NCBI GenBank assembly: GCA_021793675.1
Contig: JAJYSG010000012.1
Span: forward strand, 1-44,946
DNA: 44,946 nucleotides
DNA from: Actinomycetes bacterium
GTDB lineage: Bacteria > Actinomycetota > Actinomycetes > Actinomycetales > Cellulomonadaceae
Direction of reading: 5' to 3'
Shown one piece after another: positions 11,724 to 19,378 of this stretch. The position numbers and the translations under genes are program-made. Position 1 is the stretch's first letter. Every line of letters starts with the position of its first letter. The notes under the pieces were generated by a model. It was not told the origin of the DNA. It was given only the letters and a program-made list of their open reading frames with translations, and made no database searches.

Positions 11724-12572
11724 TCACTTCAATCCGCTGGTGGTGAGCCCGGCGACGAAGTAGCGCTGCGCGAACGCAAACCCGATCGCCAGCGGGATGA
11801 GGGAGATGGTCGCGCCCGCGAGCAGCACGGCATGGTCGGTGATGTGCTGGCCGCCGAAGAGCGTCAGTCCGGCAGGCAGCGTGAGCATCTTCTCGTCGCT
11901 CGTGACGACGAGCGGCCACAGCAGGTCGTTCCACAGGTTCATGAAGTTGAAGACGGCGACCGTGGCGATCGCTGGCTTGGCCAGCGGCAGGATGACCTGC
12001 CAGTAGATGCGCAGGTGCCCGGCGCCGTCGATGCGGGCTGCCTCGTCCAGCTCCCGGGGGATCGTGATGAACGACTGCCGGAACAGGAAGATGCCGAAGG
12101 CGCTCGTGGCGCGCGGCACGATGAGCCCCTGGTACGTGTTGAGCCAGCCGAAGTGGAACAGCTCGATGAACACCGGGATCAGCGTGACCTGGAACGGCAC
12201 CATGAGCGTGACGAGGACCAGGATGAAGACGAGGGTGCGGCCCCGGAACTGCATCCGCGCGAGGGCGTAGCCGCACAGCGAGTCGAAGACGAGCGTGAGG
12301 AAGGTCGTCACTCCGGCGAAGGCGAACGAGTTGGTCAGCTGGCGCAGGAACGGCAGCTGCTGCCAGATGCCGATGTAGCCGTGCAGCGTCGGGTGCGCCG
12401 GCAGCAGGCTCGCCGGGTTGGCGAACAGGTCGGCCTCGGACCGGAACGAGCCCGAGACCATCCAGACGAAGGGCAAGATCGCTAGCCCCACGGCGACGCC
12501 GAGGTAGAGCCACTTGGCGACCGCGGCGGCGGCGGTGCCGGGCGTGACGGGGTGCGAGCGATCAGTCGACAT
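11724..12572 (-). CDS. Carbohydrate ABC transporter permease, MalG type
   Basis: This 282-residue inner-membrane permease of the CUT1 family has six predicted spans, beginning at about 20-40. The EAA loop that docks the ATPase is DEAARIDGAGHLRIYW...LPLAKP. The short cytoplasmic C-terminus ends in RYFVAGLTTSGLK, typical of MalG/LacG proteins. The ATG at 12572 overlaps the MalF-type gene by 11 bases with AGGTT upstream. It pairs with the upstream permease and lipoprotein to form an importer. Confidence 0.94.
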   Translation of the reverse strand: MSTDRSHPVTPGTAAAAVAKWLYLGVAVGLAILPFVWMVSGSFRSEADLFANPASLLPAHPTLHGYIGIWQQLPFLRQLTNSFAFAGVTTFLTLVFDSLCGYALARMQFRGRTLVFILVLVTLMVPFQVTLIPVFIELFHFGWLNTYQGLIVPRATSAFGIFLFRQSFITIPRELDEAARIDGAGHLRIYWQVILPLAKPAIATVAVFNFMNLWNDLLWPLVVTSDEKMLTLPAGLTLFGGQHITDHAVLLAGATISLIPLAIGFAFAQRYFVAGLTTSGLK

Positions 12573-13530
12573 CGTTGAACCTGAAGATCCGCAGCTGGAC
12601 GAGCGAGACGACGATGATGATGAGCAGGAGCACCTGCGATATGGCCGAGGCGTAGCCGGTCTGGAAGTTGACGAACCCGTACCGGTACAGCAGGTTCACC
12701 AGCGAGTCGGTGCGGAACAGCGGCCCGCCTCCGGTCATGACGAACACCAGGTCGAAGACCTGCAGCGACTGGATGGTCAGGATCGTCGTCGCGAAGAGCA
12801 TGGTGGGCCGGATGGACGGCAGGGTGATGTGCCGCACGAGCTGACGCTGGTTCGCCCCGTCGAGGCGCGCGGCCTCGTAGAGCTCCGGCGGCACGTTCTG
12901 CAGCCCCGCCACGAAGAGCACGACGGTGAAGCCGGTGGACCGCCAGATGGCGACGAAGATCACGGTCGGCAGCGCGAGGTTGACGTCCTGCAGCCAGGCG
13001 ACCGGGCCCAGCCCGATCGCCCGCGTCAGGCCCCCGACCAGGCCGATGCTCGGGTCGAGCAGGAACTTCCAGACCATGCCGATGGTGACGAACGAGACGA
13101 TCGTCGGGAACAGCAGGACGGACCGCACCACCCGGTTCGCCAGCGTGTTGCGCAGCAGCATGAGCGCGGTGACGAAACCGAGCACGAGCAGCACGACGAC
13201 CGAGACCACCGTGAAGACGAGCGTCACGCGCAGCGAGTTCCAGAACTGGCTGTCGTGCAGCAGGTGGCTGTAGTTGCCGAGACCGAGCCAGCGCTGGCTG
13301 GTGGCGCCGATCTGCCAGTCGAAGAAGCTGTAGACGATCGCGGAGGCGATCGGGTAGAAAACGAAGACGGCGAAGATGACCAGGCTCGGCGCCACGAACA
13401 GCCAGGCCGGCTGGAACCGGACGCGGCGCCGGCGGGGGCCGCGGGTCGGGCGGGCCGGGGCCCTGCCGCCGTCGGACGTGGCCGACGACGACAGGGGCCC
13501 GGTGCTGAGCGCAGGGCTCACGAGGTGCAT
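12562..13530 (-). CDS. Carbohydrate ABC transporter permease, MalF type
   Basis: This 322-residue CUT1-family permease has six membrane spans starting near residue 42 (WLFVAPSLVIFAVFVFYP) and the EAA loop YEAARLDGANQRQLVRHITL. The N-terminal 35 residues are Pro/Arg-rich and cytoplasmic. I chose the ATG at 13530; a GTG at 13521 that overlaps the lipoprotein stop as GTGA is an equally plausible start and would shorten it by three residues. The open frame runs much further upstream, but that part is antisense-like shadow of the lipoprotein gene in another frame. Confidence 0.93.
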   Translation of the reverse strand: MHLVSPALSTGPLSSSATSDGGRAPARPTRGPRRRRVRFQPAWLFVAPSLVIFAVFVFYPIASAIVYSFFDWQIGATSQRWLGLGNYSHLLHDSQFWNSLRVTLVFTVVSVVVLLVLGFVTALMLLRNTLANRVVRSVLLFPTIVSFVTIGMVWKFLLDPSIGLVGGLTRAIGLGPVAWLQDVNLALPTVIFVAIWRSTGFTVVLFVAGLQNVPPELYEAARLDGANQRQLVRHITLPSIRPTMLFATTILTIQSLQVFDLVFVMTGGGPLFRTDSLVNLLYRYGFVNFQTGYASAISQVLLLIIIVVSLVQLRIFRFNDVD

Positions 13531-14810
13531 CCGGTGAGCTGGTCGATGGTGGTCGCGGCCTGCTTGGTCGCGGTGGCGACCGACGTGCCACGCGTGATCT
13601 GGCCGATGAGCGGGACGTAGGCGTCGGAGTCCACCTTGGTGGCGTTCGGCACCTGCGGCAGGTACATCCGCGAGTTCGGCACCTGGGAGGCGAACACCGA
13701 GATCGTCGGGTCCGCCGCGAGCTTCGGGTCGCTCGCGAGGTCGGAGCGCAGCGGCGGGAAGCCCGTCGTCAGGGAGAACTTCTGCTGCACGTCCTTGCTC
13801 GTCCAGTAGGCGAGGAACTCCTGCGCCTCCTTCGGGTGCTTGGTCTTCGCGGAGATGGCCAGCGGTGCCGTGGACCCGAGGGTGATGGGCGTGCCGTTGA
13901 CGCCGGCGGGGATCGGGGCGAGGCCGAAGTCGACCCCGGCCTTCTGGTAGGTCGGCGCAGCCCAGGGGCCGTTCATCTCCATGGCGGCCTTGCCGGCCGC
14001 GAAGAGATCGTCGGCCTGGGCGCCGGTCAGGCCGACGGGCGAGATCTTGTCGTTGACGACCAGCGAGGCCCAGGCGGACAGGCTCTGCTGCCCGGCGTCG
14101 GTCTGCACCACGCTGCAGCCCTTCGCGTCGACGATATCGCCGCCCTCGAGCCACTGCAGGATGGGCCACATCTGGATGGTCTGGTTGTCAGCCAGCACCA
14201 GGCCGTACTGGGTGTCGCCGCCGGTGAGCTTCTTGGCGTCGTCCTGGAACTCCTGCACGGTCGTCGGCGGGTGGGCGATGCCGGCGTCGGTGAACGCCTT
14301 CTTGTTGTAGTACAGGCTGAGCGTCGCGTAGTTGGCCGGCACCCCGTAGAGCGTGCCGCCGTACGTGAACTCCTTGGTCAGCCCCGGGGCGAAGGCGCCG
14401 GTGTCGATCTGGCCGGCACCGGTGCCGACGTCGGTGATGGGCAGCACGGAGTGCGTCTTGACGTAGTCGCCGATGACGTTCGGGTCGCTGCTCGGTGCCG
14501 CGATGTCGGGGCCCGAGCCGGTGAGCCACGCGGCCGGCAACTTGGTCTGGATGGTGTCCCACGACTCGACCTGCATCTGGACCTGGATGTTCGGGTGCGA
14601 GGCGTTCCAGTCGGAGACGATCTGCTCGTACCCCGGGCGGTCGCCGCCCGTGAAGCCGGTCCAGAGCGTCAGCGTGATCGGGCTCGTCTGCCCGCCTGCC
14701 GACGTCGCACCGGGCGAGGAGGTGGCCGAGCCGCCGCCGGAGCATCCGGCGAGGGCCAGGGCGAGTGCCGCACCGGTGACGGCAAGTGCCACGGGCTTGC
14801 TGCTTCTCAT
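13518..14810 (-). CDS. Sugar-binding lipoprotein of the ABC importer
   Basis: This 430-residue extracellular solute-binding protein (SBP family 1) captures the oligosaccharide. A lipoprotein signal peptide ends in LAGC with Cys23 as lipidation site, followed by a Ser/Gly-rich linker. The mature part starts ITLTLWTGFTGGDRPGY, and NGPWAAPTYQ and the P-K-E-A-Q-E-F-L-AYW segment are typical of the family. AAGGAG lies about 10 bases before the ATG at 14810. It is the first structural gene after lacI (57-base gap) and is coupled to the permease. The specificity is not predictable. Confidence 0.94.
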   Translation of the reverse strand: MRSSKPVALAVTGAALALALAGCSGGGSATSSPGATSAGGQTSPITLTLWTGFTGGDRPGYEQIVSDWNASHPNIQVQMQVESWDTIQTKLPAAWLTGSGPDIAAPSSDPNVIGDYVKTHSVLPITDVGTGAGQIDTGAFAPGLTKEFTYGGTLYGVPANYATLSLYYNKKAFTDAGIAHPPTTVQEFQDDAKKLTGGDTQYGLVLADNQTIQMWPILQWLEGGDIVDAKGCSVVQTDAGQQSLSAWASLVVNDKISPVGLTGAQADDLFAAGKAAMEMNGPWAAPTYQKAGVDFGLAPIPAGVNGTPITLGSTAPLAISAKTKHPKEAQEFLAYWTSKDVQQKFSLTTGFPPLRSDLASDPKLAADPTISVFASQVPNSRMYLPQVPNATKVDSDAYVPLIGQITRGTSVATATKQAATTIDQLTGCTS

Positions 14811-14867
14811 CGTGTTCTTCTCCTTGTCGAGGAGGCCGGGCCGACTGCGGTGTCTGCCCGCGCGGGT

Positions 14868-15911
14868 TCAGGGCATGTCGACGTGGCAACCGCAGGAGCC
14901 ACGGGTGACGAGCTCGACAGGCAGCTCGCGATGGAGGGGACCCGCCTGCTGTCCGGCGAGCACCGCGAAGAGGGTGTCGGTCGCCTCGCGGGCCATCCGC
15001 TCGGCGGGGACACGGATGGTGGTGATGCCCGGGGTCGTCGTGCGAGCCAGGCCGAAGTCGTCGAACCCGACGACGGCGGCGTCCGTGGGGACCACCAGGC
15101 CCCGCGTACGCAGCACCTGCATGCCGCCGAACGCCATGTCGTCGTTGGCGAACACGACGCCGTCGAACGGACGACCGCTGTCCAGTGCCGCCACGACGGC
15201 GGCAGCCCCGGACTCCTCGCTCATGTCGCCCTCGACGACCCAGGCGTCCTCGCCGAGACCGTGGTCGGCGAGTGCCGCCAGGAAGCCCTGCCGGCGGTCG
15301 ATGCCGGTCTGGTGGTCGAGCGGTCCCGAGACGTGCATGAGACGGCGCCGCCCGTGGACGGTCAGCAGGTGCTCGGTGACCAGCGTGCTGGCGGCCACGT
15401 CGTCGGCGCCGATGCTCATGGCGGACGGCAGGTACGGGAAGCTGCCGATGAGGACCACCGGCAGGCCGGACGCGACGAGCATCTCCACGTTCGCGTCGTC
15501 GATCGCGGCGCTCGTGACGATGACGCCGTCGGCGGTCCCGGAACGGATGATCCGCTCGTACGCGCTCACCCCGCCGGCCTCATCGGCGTTGGTCGAGACG
15601 ATGACCTGCGCGTCGTGCGCGTTGGCCGACGTGGAGACACCTGTCAGCACGTGCATGAAGTAGGTGTGCCCGAAGACGTGGTGCGACGTGTTGGGCACGA
15701 TGAGTGCAATCGCCCCGGCGCGTTGGCGGCGCAGCGCCCGCCCGACCGAGTTGGGCACGTAGCCGAGCTCGGCGGCCACATCCCGGACCGCTTGCTTCGT
15801 CTTCTCGCTGATCCGGGAGCTTCCCGCGAGGGCCATGGAGGCTGCGGCGCGGGTGATGCCCACCCGCTGGGCGATGTCCTCGAGCGTGACGCCGTGCGAT
15901 CGCGGGGCCAC
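14868..15911 (-). CDS. LacI-family transcriptional regulator
   Basis: This 347-residue cytoplasmic repressor has an N-terminal helix-turn-helix (TLEDIAQRVGITRAAAS), a hinge with GRALRRQRAGAIALIVP and a periplasmic-binding-protein-like sugar-sensing core ending in GITTIRVPAERM. An upstream in-frame start exists (15977), but the GTG at 15911 has GGAGG five bases ahead and gives the usual short N-terminus. It is the first gene of the minus-strand operon and probably represses its own transcription and that of the importer and glycosidases through the operators upstream. The inducer would be the transported sugar or a breakdown product (inference). Confidence 0.93.
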   Translation of the reverse strand: MAPRSHGVTLEDIAQRVGITRAAASMALAGSSRISEKTKQAVRDVAAELGYVPNSVGRALRRQRAGAIALIVPNTSHHVFGHTYFMHVLTGVSTSANAHDAQVIVSTNADEAGGVSAYERIIRSGTADGVIVTSAAIDDANVEMLVASGLPVVLIGSFPYLPSAMSIGADDVAASTLVTEHLLTVHGRRRLMHVSGPLDHQTGIDRRQGFLAALADHGLGEDAWVVEGDMSEESGAAAVVAALDSGRPFDGVVFANDDMAFGGMQVLRTRGLVVPTDAAVVGFDDFGLARTTTPGITTIRVPAERMAREATDTLFAVLAGQQAGPLHRELPVELVTRGSCGCHVDMP

Positions 15912-15937
15912 TGCGTCCTCCTCGTCGTCGATGGAGT

Positions 15938-15953
15938 GCTTTATCGATTCAGC
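15938..15953 (-). promoter_or_regulatory. Candidate LacI operator, proximal
   Basis: On the minus strand this reads GCTGAATCGATAAAGC, an imperfect palindrome with a central CG as in LacI-family operators. It lies 27 bases before the lacI start and matches the distal site in 14 of 16 positions. Confidence 0.6.
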
Positions 15954-16004
15954 AACCGTCGGAATTGACTGTAGCACCCTGTTCGGCGACGGCGGAAGAT
16001 GTCC

Positions 16005-16020
16005 GCTTCAACGATTCAGC
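16005..16020 (-). promoter_or_regulatory. Candidate LacI operator, distal
   Basis: On the minus strand this reads GCTGAATCGTTGAAGC, a second near-copy centred 67 bases from the first. The two sites bracket the probable lacI promoter region, which fits repression by looping or double occupancy. The site also lies upstream of the divergent phosphatase gene. Confidence 0.55.
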
Positions 16021-16123
16021 ATCGACGGTGGCGGCGCAGCGGGCGCGGCTCCGGGTTGGCACTCAGGTCGGGGCCCGCACGCGCCGATGCGTGAGGAGAC
16101 AACACCTGCCGAGGGAGGGTCGA

Positions 16124-16888
16124 GTGCGCACGTCGTGGGGGTCCGCCACCGACCGTGGCAGCGTCCGTGAGGTGAACGAGGACGCCCTGCTGACGTTCCC
16201 GCCGGTGTTCCTCGTCGCGGACGGCATGGGTGGCTACGACGCGGGCGACCTGGCGAGCCGGATCGCGGTCGAGGAGTTCGCCGCGCTCGCGGGCGCCGTG
16301 GGGGTCGGCGTGGACCAGGTGCACGCCTGCTTCACGCGCGCGTGCGCCCGGATGCGCGACGAGTTCACGGGCGGCCGGCAGGGCGGCACCACGGTCGCCG
16401 GTGCCGCGCTCGTCGAGGTGGACCGCGAGCCGTACTGGCTGGTGTTCAACGTCGGGGACTCCCGGGTCTACCGGTTCTCGGAGTCCGGGCTGGAGCAGGT
16501 GAGCGTCGACCACTCGGTCGCCCAGGAGATGGTCGAGGCGGGCGTCATCGCCCCGGAACAGGTGGTGACGCACCCCGACCGCCACGTGCTGACACGGGCG
16601 CTCGGCACCGGGGAACCGCCCGAGCCGGACTACTGGCTGCTGCCGGCGGGCGGCGGCGACCGGCTGCTGGTGTGCACCGACGGCCTGGTGCGCGAGGTGT
16701 CCTACGACGAGCTCGCCCGCGCGCTGGCCGCGGACGACGGGCCCCAGGTGGTCGCGGACCGGCTGGTCGCGACCGCGGTGGCCCGCGGCGGCCGCGACAA
16801 CATCAGCGTCGTGGTCGTCGACGTGCTGCCCGTCGCTGCCCTCGTCGCCGAGGGCGCCAGCACGGCTCCCCGAGGGCGGTGGGGATGA
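16124..16888 (+). CDS. PP2C-family Ser/Thr protein phosphatase
   Basis: This 254-residue soluble metal-dependent protein phosphatase is PstP/PrpC-like. It shows the usual motifs: SATDRGSVREVNED (metal Asp20), VADGMGGYDAGDLAS (Asp33), GGTTVAGA, NVGDSRVYR, DHS, LLVCTDGL and the final GGRDNISVVVVD. An earlier in-frame ATG at 15965 exists, but GGGAGG precedes the GTG at 16124, which starts right at the domain edge. It is the first gene of the kinase/FHA/Fn3/MoxR block and overlaps the next gene as ATGA. It probably reverses phosphorylation by the kinase two genes down. It lacks the C-terminal membrane anchor of PstP. Confidence 0.93.
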   Translation: MRTSWGSATDRGSVREVNEDALLTFPPVFLVADGMGGYDAGDLASRIAVEEFAALAGAVGVGVDQVHACFTRACARMRDEFTGGRQGGTTVAGAALVEVDREPYWLVFNVGDSRVYRFSESGLEQVSVDHSVAQEMVEAGVIAPEQVVTHPDRHVLTRALGTGEPPEPDYWLLPAGGGDRLLVCTDGLVREVSYDELARALAADDGPQVVADRLVATAVARGGRDNISVVVVDVLPVAALVAEGASTAPRGRWG

Positions 16889-17796
16889 GCGCCTGCGCCT
16901 ACCTGCCCGGGACGTGGACCGCCGTGGTGTGCGAGCGGCTGCTGGCGCTCGTCGGGCCCGACGCCGAGCGGGCGGTGGTCGCCGCGCTGTGGGACGTCGC
17001 CGCGCGCGACGGCGGGGTGATGGAGGCGCTGGGCGAGCTGCCGGACGACAGCCACGGAGCGGTCGCGCTGGTGACGCTGTCGGGCTCCGGGCAGCTGCAC
17101 GCGGCGCTCCGCGGTGACGTCGAGGTGCTCGTCGGGACGTCGTCCGGCATGCGTCCGGTGCGCCCGGGCGACGGGTCGGCATGGACCGAGGTGACCGGTC
17201 ACGACGTCCCGTCGGTGACCGTGCGGGCGGCGGGCGCGCCGCCGCCGGGCGAGTCGCTGCTGCCGCTCGTCGGAGGTGTGGTCCGGGCCCACGAGCTGCG
17301 GGCGACCGCTGACCTGCGGGGCCGTGCGCGGCCCACCGGCCCGACGTCGCTGGACGAGCACGAGGGCCTGACGATCGTCACCGGCGACCTGGTGCGCCTG
17401 CGCGAGGGGCTGCCCGCGGCGACGCCGGCCCCGGCCCCGGCGCCCGCTCCCGCCGTGGTGGCGCGGCTGCGGCTGTCCACCGGACTCGTCGTGCCGCTCG
17501 ACCGCACCGTGCTCGTCGGGCGGGCGCCGCAGGTGGGCCGCGTGACGGCCCGCGAGCTGCCGCGGCTGGTCACCGTGCCGAGCCCGAACCTCGACGTCTC
17601 GCGCACGCACGTCGAGGTGCGTCAGGAGGGTGAGCACGTCGTGGTCACCGACCTCGAGTCGCTGAACGGTGTCCGGGTGCTCCGGCCCGGGGTGCCGCCA
17701 CGTCGGCTGCACCCGGGCGAGCCCACGGTGGTCGGCGCGGGTGAGGCGGTCGACCTCGGTGACGGCGTGACGTTCACCGTCGAGCCCGGCGCGTGA
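16885..17796 (+). CDS. FHA-domain protein
   Basis: This 303-residue protein ends in a forkhead-associated phosphothreonine-binding domain (about 194-300). The key turns are TVLVGRAP, DVSRTHVEVR and TDLESLNGVRV, which carry the Arg, Ser-Arg-x-His and Asn-Gly positions that contact phosphothreonine. The first about 180 residues form a domain I do not recognise (VALVTLSGSGQLHAALRGDVEVLV suggests a degenerate PP2C-like beta fold). A repetitive Ala-Pro linker (APAPAPAPA) joins the two. It overlaps the phosphatase gene by 4 bases and precedes the kinase by 7 bases. It is the likely phospho-dependent adaptor of the kinase. Confidence 0.88.
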   Translation: MSACAYLPGTWTAVVCERLLALVGPDAERAVVAALWDVAARDGGVMEALGELPDDSHGAVALVTLSGSGQLHAALRGDVEVLVGTSSGMRPVRPGDGSAWTEVTGHDVPSVTVRAAGAPPPGESLLPLVGGVVRAHELRATADLRGRARPTGPTSLDEHEGLTIVTGDLVRLREGLPAATPAPAPAPAPAVVARLRLSTGLVVPLDRTVLVGRAPQVGRVTARELPRLVTVPSPNLDVSRTHVEVRQEGEHVVVTDLESLNGVRVLRPGVPPRRLHPGEPTVVGAGEAVDLGDGVTFTVEPGA

Positions 17797-17803
17797 GGTC
17801 CTC

Positions 17804-19378
17804 GTGTCACCGGTGAGCACGGGTGAGGCGTCGCGGCCACCGCAGCTGCCGGGCTTCACCTACGTGCGGGCGCTCGGGGCCGGCGGCTCGGCCGACGTCT
17901 TCCTCTACCAGCAGCGGCTCCCGAGCCGCCTGGTCGCGGTCAAGGTGCTGCTGGCGGCCCGGTTGTCCGACGAGGTGCGGGCCCGGTTCACCGACGAGGC
18001 GAACCTCATGGCGCAGCTGTCGCACCACCCGTCGATCGTCACGGTGCACCACGCCTCGGTCGCGTCGGACGGGCGGCCCTACCTCGTCATGGAGTACTGC
18101 TCGCAGCCCGGCCTCGCCCAGCGCTACCGCGCCGAACGGATGAGCGTCGCCGAGGTGCTGCGGATCGGAGTGCGGCTGGCCTCCGCCGTGGAGACTGCGC
18201 ACCGGGCGGGCATCCTGCACCGGGACATCAAGCCGGCGAACGTGCTGACGACCGACTTCGGCTGGCCGGCGCTGACCGACTTCGGCATCTCCGCGACCGT
18301 CGGGGCGCCGGCCGCGAACGGCGCCCCCGTCGGGGTGTCGGTGCCGTGGGCGGCGCCCGAGATGCTCGCCGACCCGCCCCGGGCCGACGAACGCTCGGAC
18401 GTCTACTGCTTGGGCGCCACGCTCTACTCGCTGCTGGCGGGCCGCTCGCCGTTCGAGGTGGCGGGCGGGGCCAACGGCGCGGCCGAGCTCATCACGCGCA
18501 TCGAGCGCCAGCCGCTGGCGCCGGTGGGGCGCGCCGACGTCCCGGACTCGTTGCAGCGCGTGCTGGCGCGGGCGATGGGCAAGCACCCCGACGAGCGGTT
18601 CGCCTCGGCGCTCGCGCTGGGCCGGGCGCTGCAGCAGGTCGAGGGTGAGCTGGCGTTGCCCGTCACGACGCTGGACCTGCCGGGGGAGCACGGGGCGCCG
18701 GGACCGGCCCGCGGTGCTGCGGCCGACGAGGAGACACGCGCGCGCCCGGTCGTCGTCGCGCCGGCGCCGCGCGACGGGTCCCGCACCGCCGTGGTGCTCG
18801 ACGCACGGCCGGCCGCCGTGCTGCGGGACCGTGCCACCGACCCGGACGCGACCCGGGCGCGCGGCCCAGTCGTCGTCGGCCCGTCCGCCGGTCCGGTTGC
18901 TGCGGATGAGGCTGCGCCGCCGGGCCCGGAGCCGGCCGACGAGCCGCCGCCGTCCCGTCGGTCGCCCGCACGGCGGGCCGGGACGGCCGCGGCCGGCGTC
19001 GTCGTCGTGGCGGCCGTCGTGGGGCTCGTCGCCGTGTTCTGGCACCAGCCCACGCCTGCCGACCCCCAGGACCCCGGGATCCGGCTGCAGCGCCCGGCGC
19101 CGCCCGCCGTCGCCGTGCCCCAGGTCACCGCCCTCACCGGCGCCCGGATGGCGGATGGTGCGGTGCGCTTCGCGTGGACGGACCCGCTGCCCCAGGACGG
19201 TGACCGGTACCAGTGGGGCCTCGTCACGGCGACCGGTGAGCAGCCGTTGACGATCGTGTCGGCGCCGACGGCCACGGTGGCGGCCGCGCAGGCGCCCGGT
19301 GCGGTCTGCATCCAGGTGATCCTGGTGCGGGCGGACGGGCGGGTCTCCCCGGACGCCACCCGCGGGTGCGCCGGATGA
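17804..19378 (+). CDS. Membrane Ser/Thr protein kinase with Fn3-like ectodomain
   Basis: This 524-residue Hanks-type kinase has its glycine loop at 24-32 (LGAGGSADV), Lys47, catalytic loop HRDIKPAN (Asp141), TDFG (Asp159) and APE (184-186). The activation segment is unusual, reading VGVSVPWAAPEM where most bacterial kinases have GTPxYMAPE, and has no Thr just before the APE. A Pro/Ala-rich linker leads to one membrane span at about 390-414. The outer segment of about 110 residues has a Fn3-like pattern (GAVRFAWTDPLP ... YQWGLV) and two cysteines near the end. The GTG start at 17804 is preceded by GAGGT. It overlaps the giant Fn3 protein gene, suggesting it senses or regulates that protein. 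Confidence 0.92.
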   Translation: MSPVSTGEASRPPQLPGFTYVRALGAGGSADVFLYQQRLPSRLVAVKVLLAARLSDEVRARFTDEANLMAQLSHHPSIVTVHHASVASDGRPYLVMEYCSQPGLAQRYRAERMSVAEVLRIGVRLASAVETAHRAGILHRDIKPANVLTTDFGWPALTDFGISATVGAPAANGAPVGVSVPWAAPEMLADPPRADERSDVYCLGATLYSLLAGRSPFEVAGGANGAAELITRIERQPLAPVGRADVPDSLQRVLARAMGKHPDERFASALALGRALQQVEGELALPVTTLDLPGEHGAPGPARGAAADEETRARPVVVAPAPRDGSRTAVVLDARPAAVLRDRATDPDATRARGPVVVGPSAGPVAADEAAPPGPEPADEPPPSRRSPARRAGTAAAGVVVVAAVVGLVAVFWHQPTPADPQDPGIRLQRPAPPAVAVPQVTALTGARMADGAVRFAWTDPLPQDGDRYQWGLVTATGEQPLTIVSAPTATVAAAQAPGAVCIQVILVRADGRVSPDATRGCAG

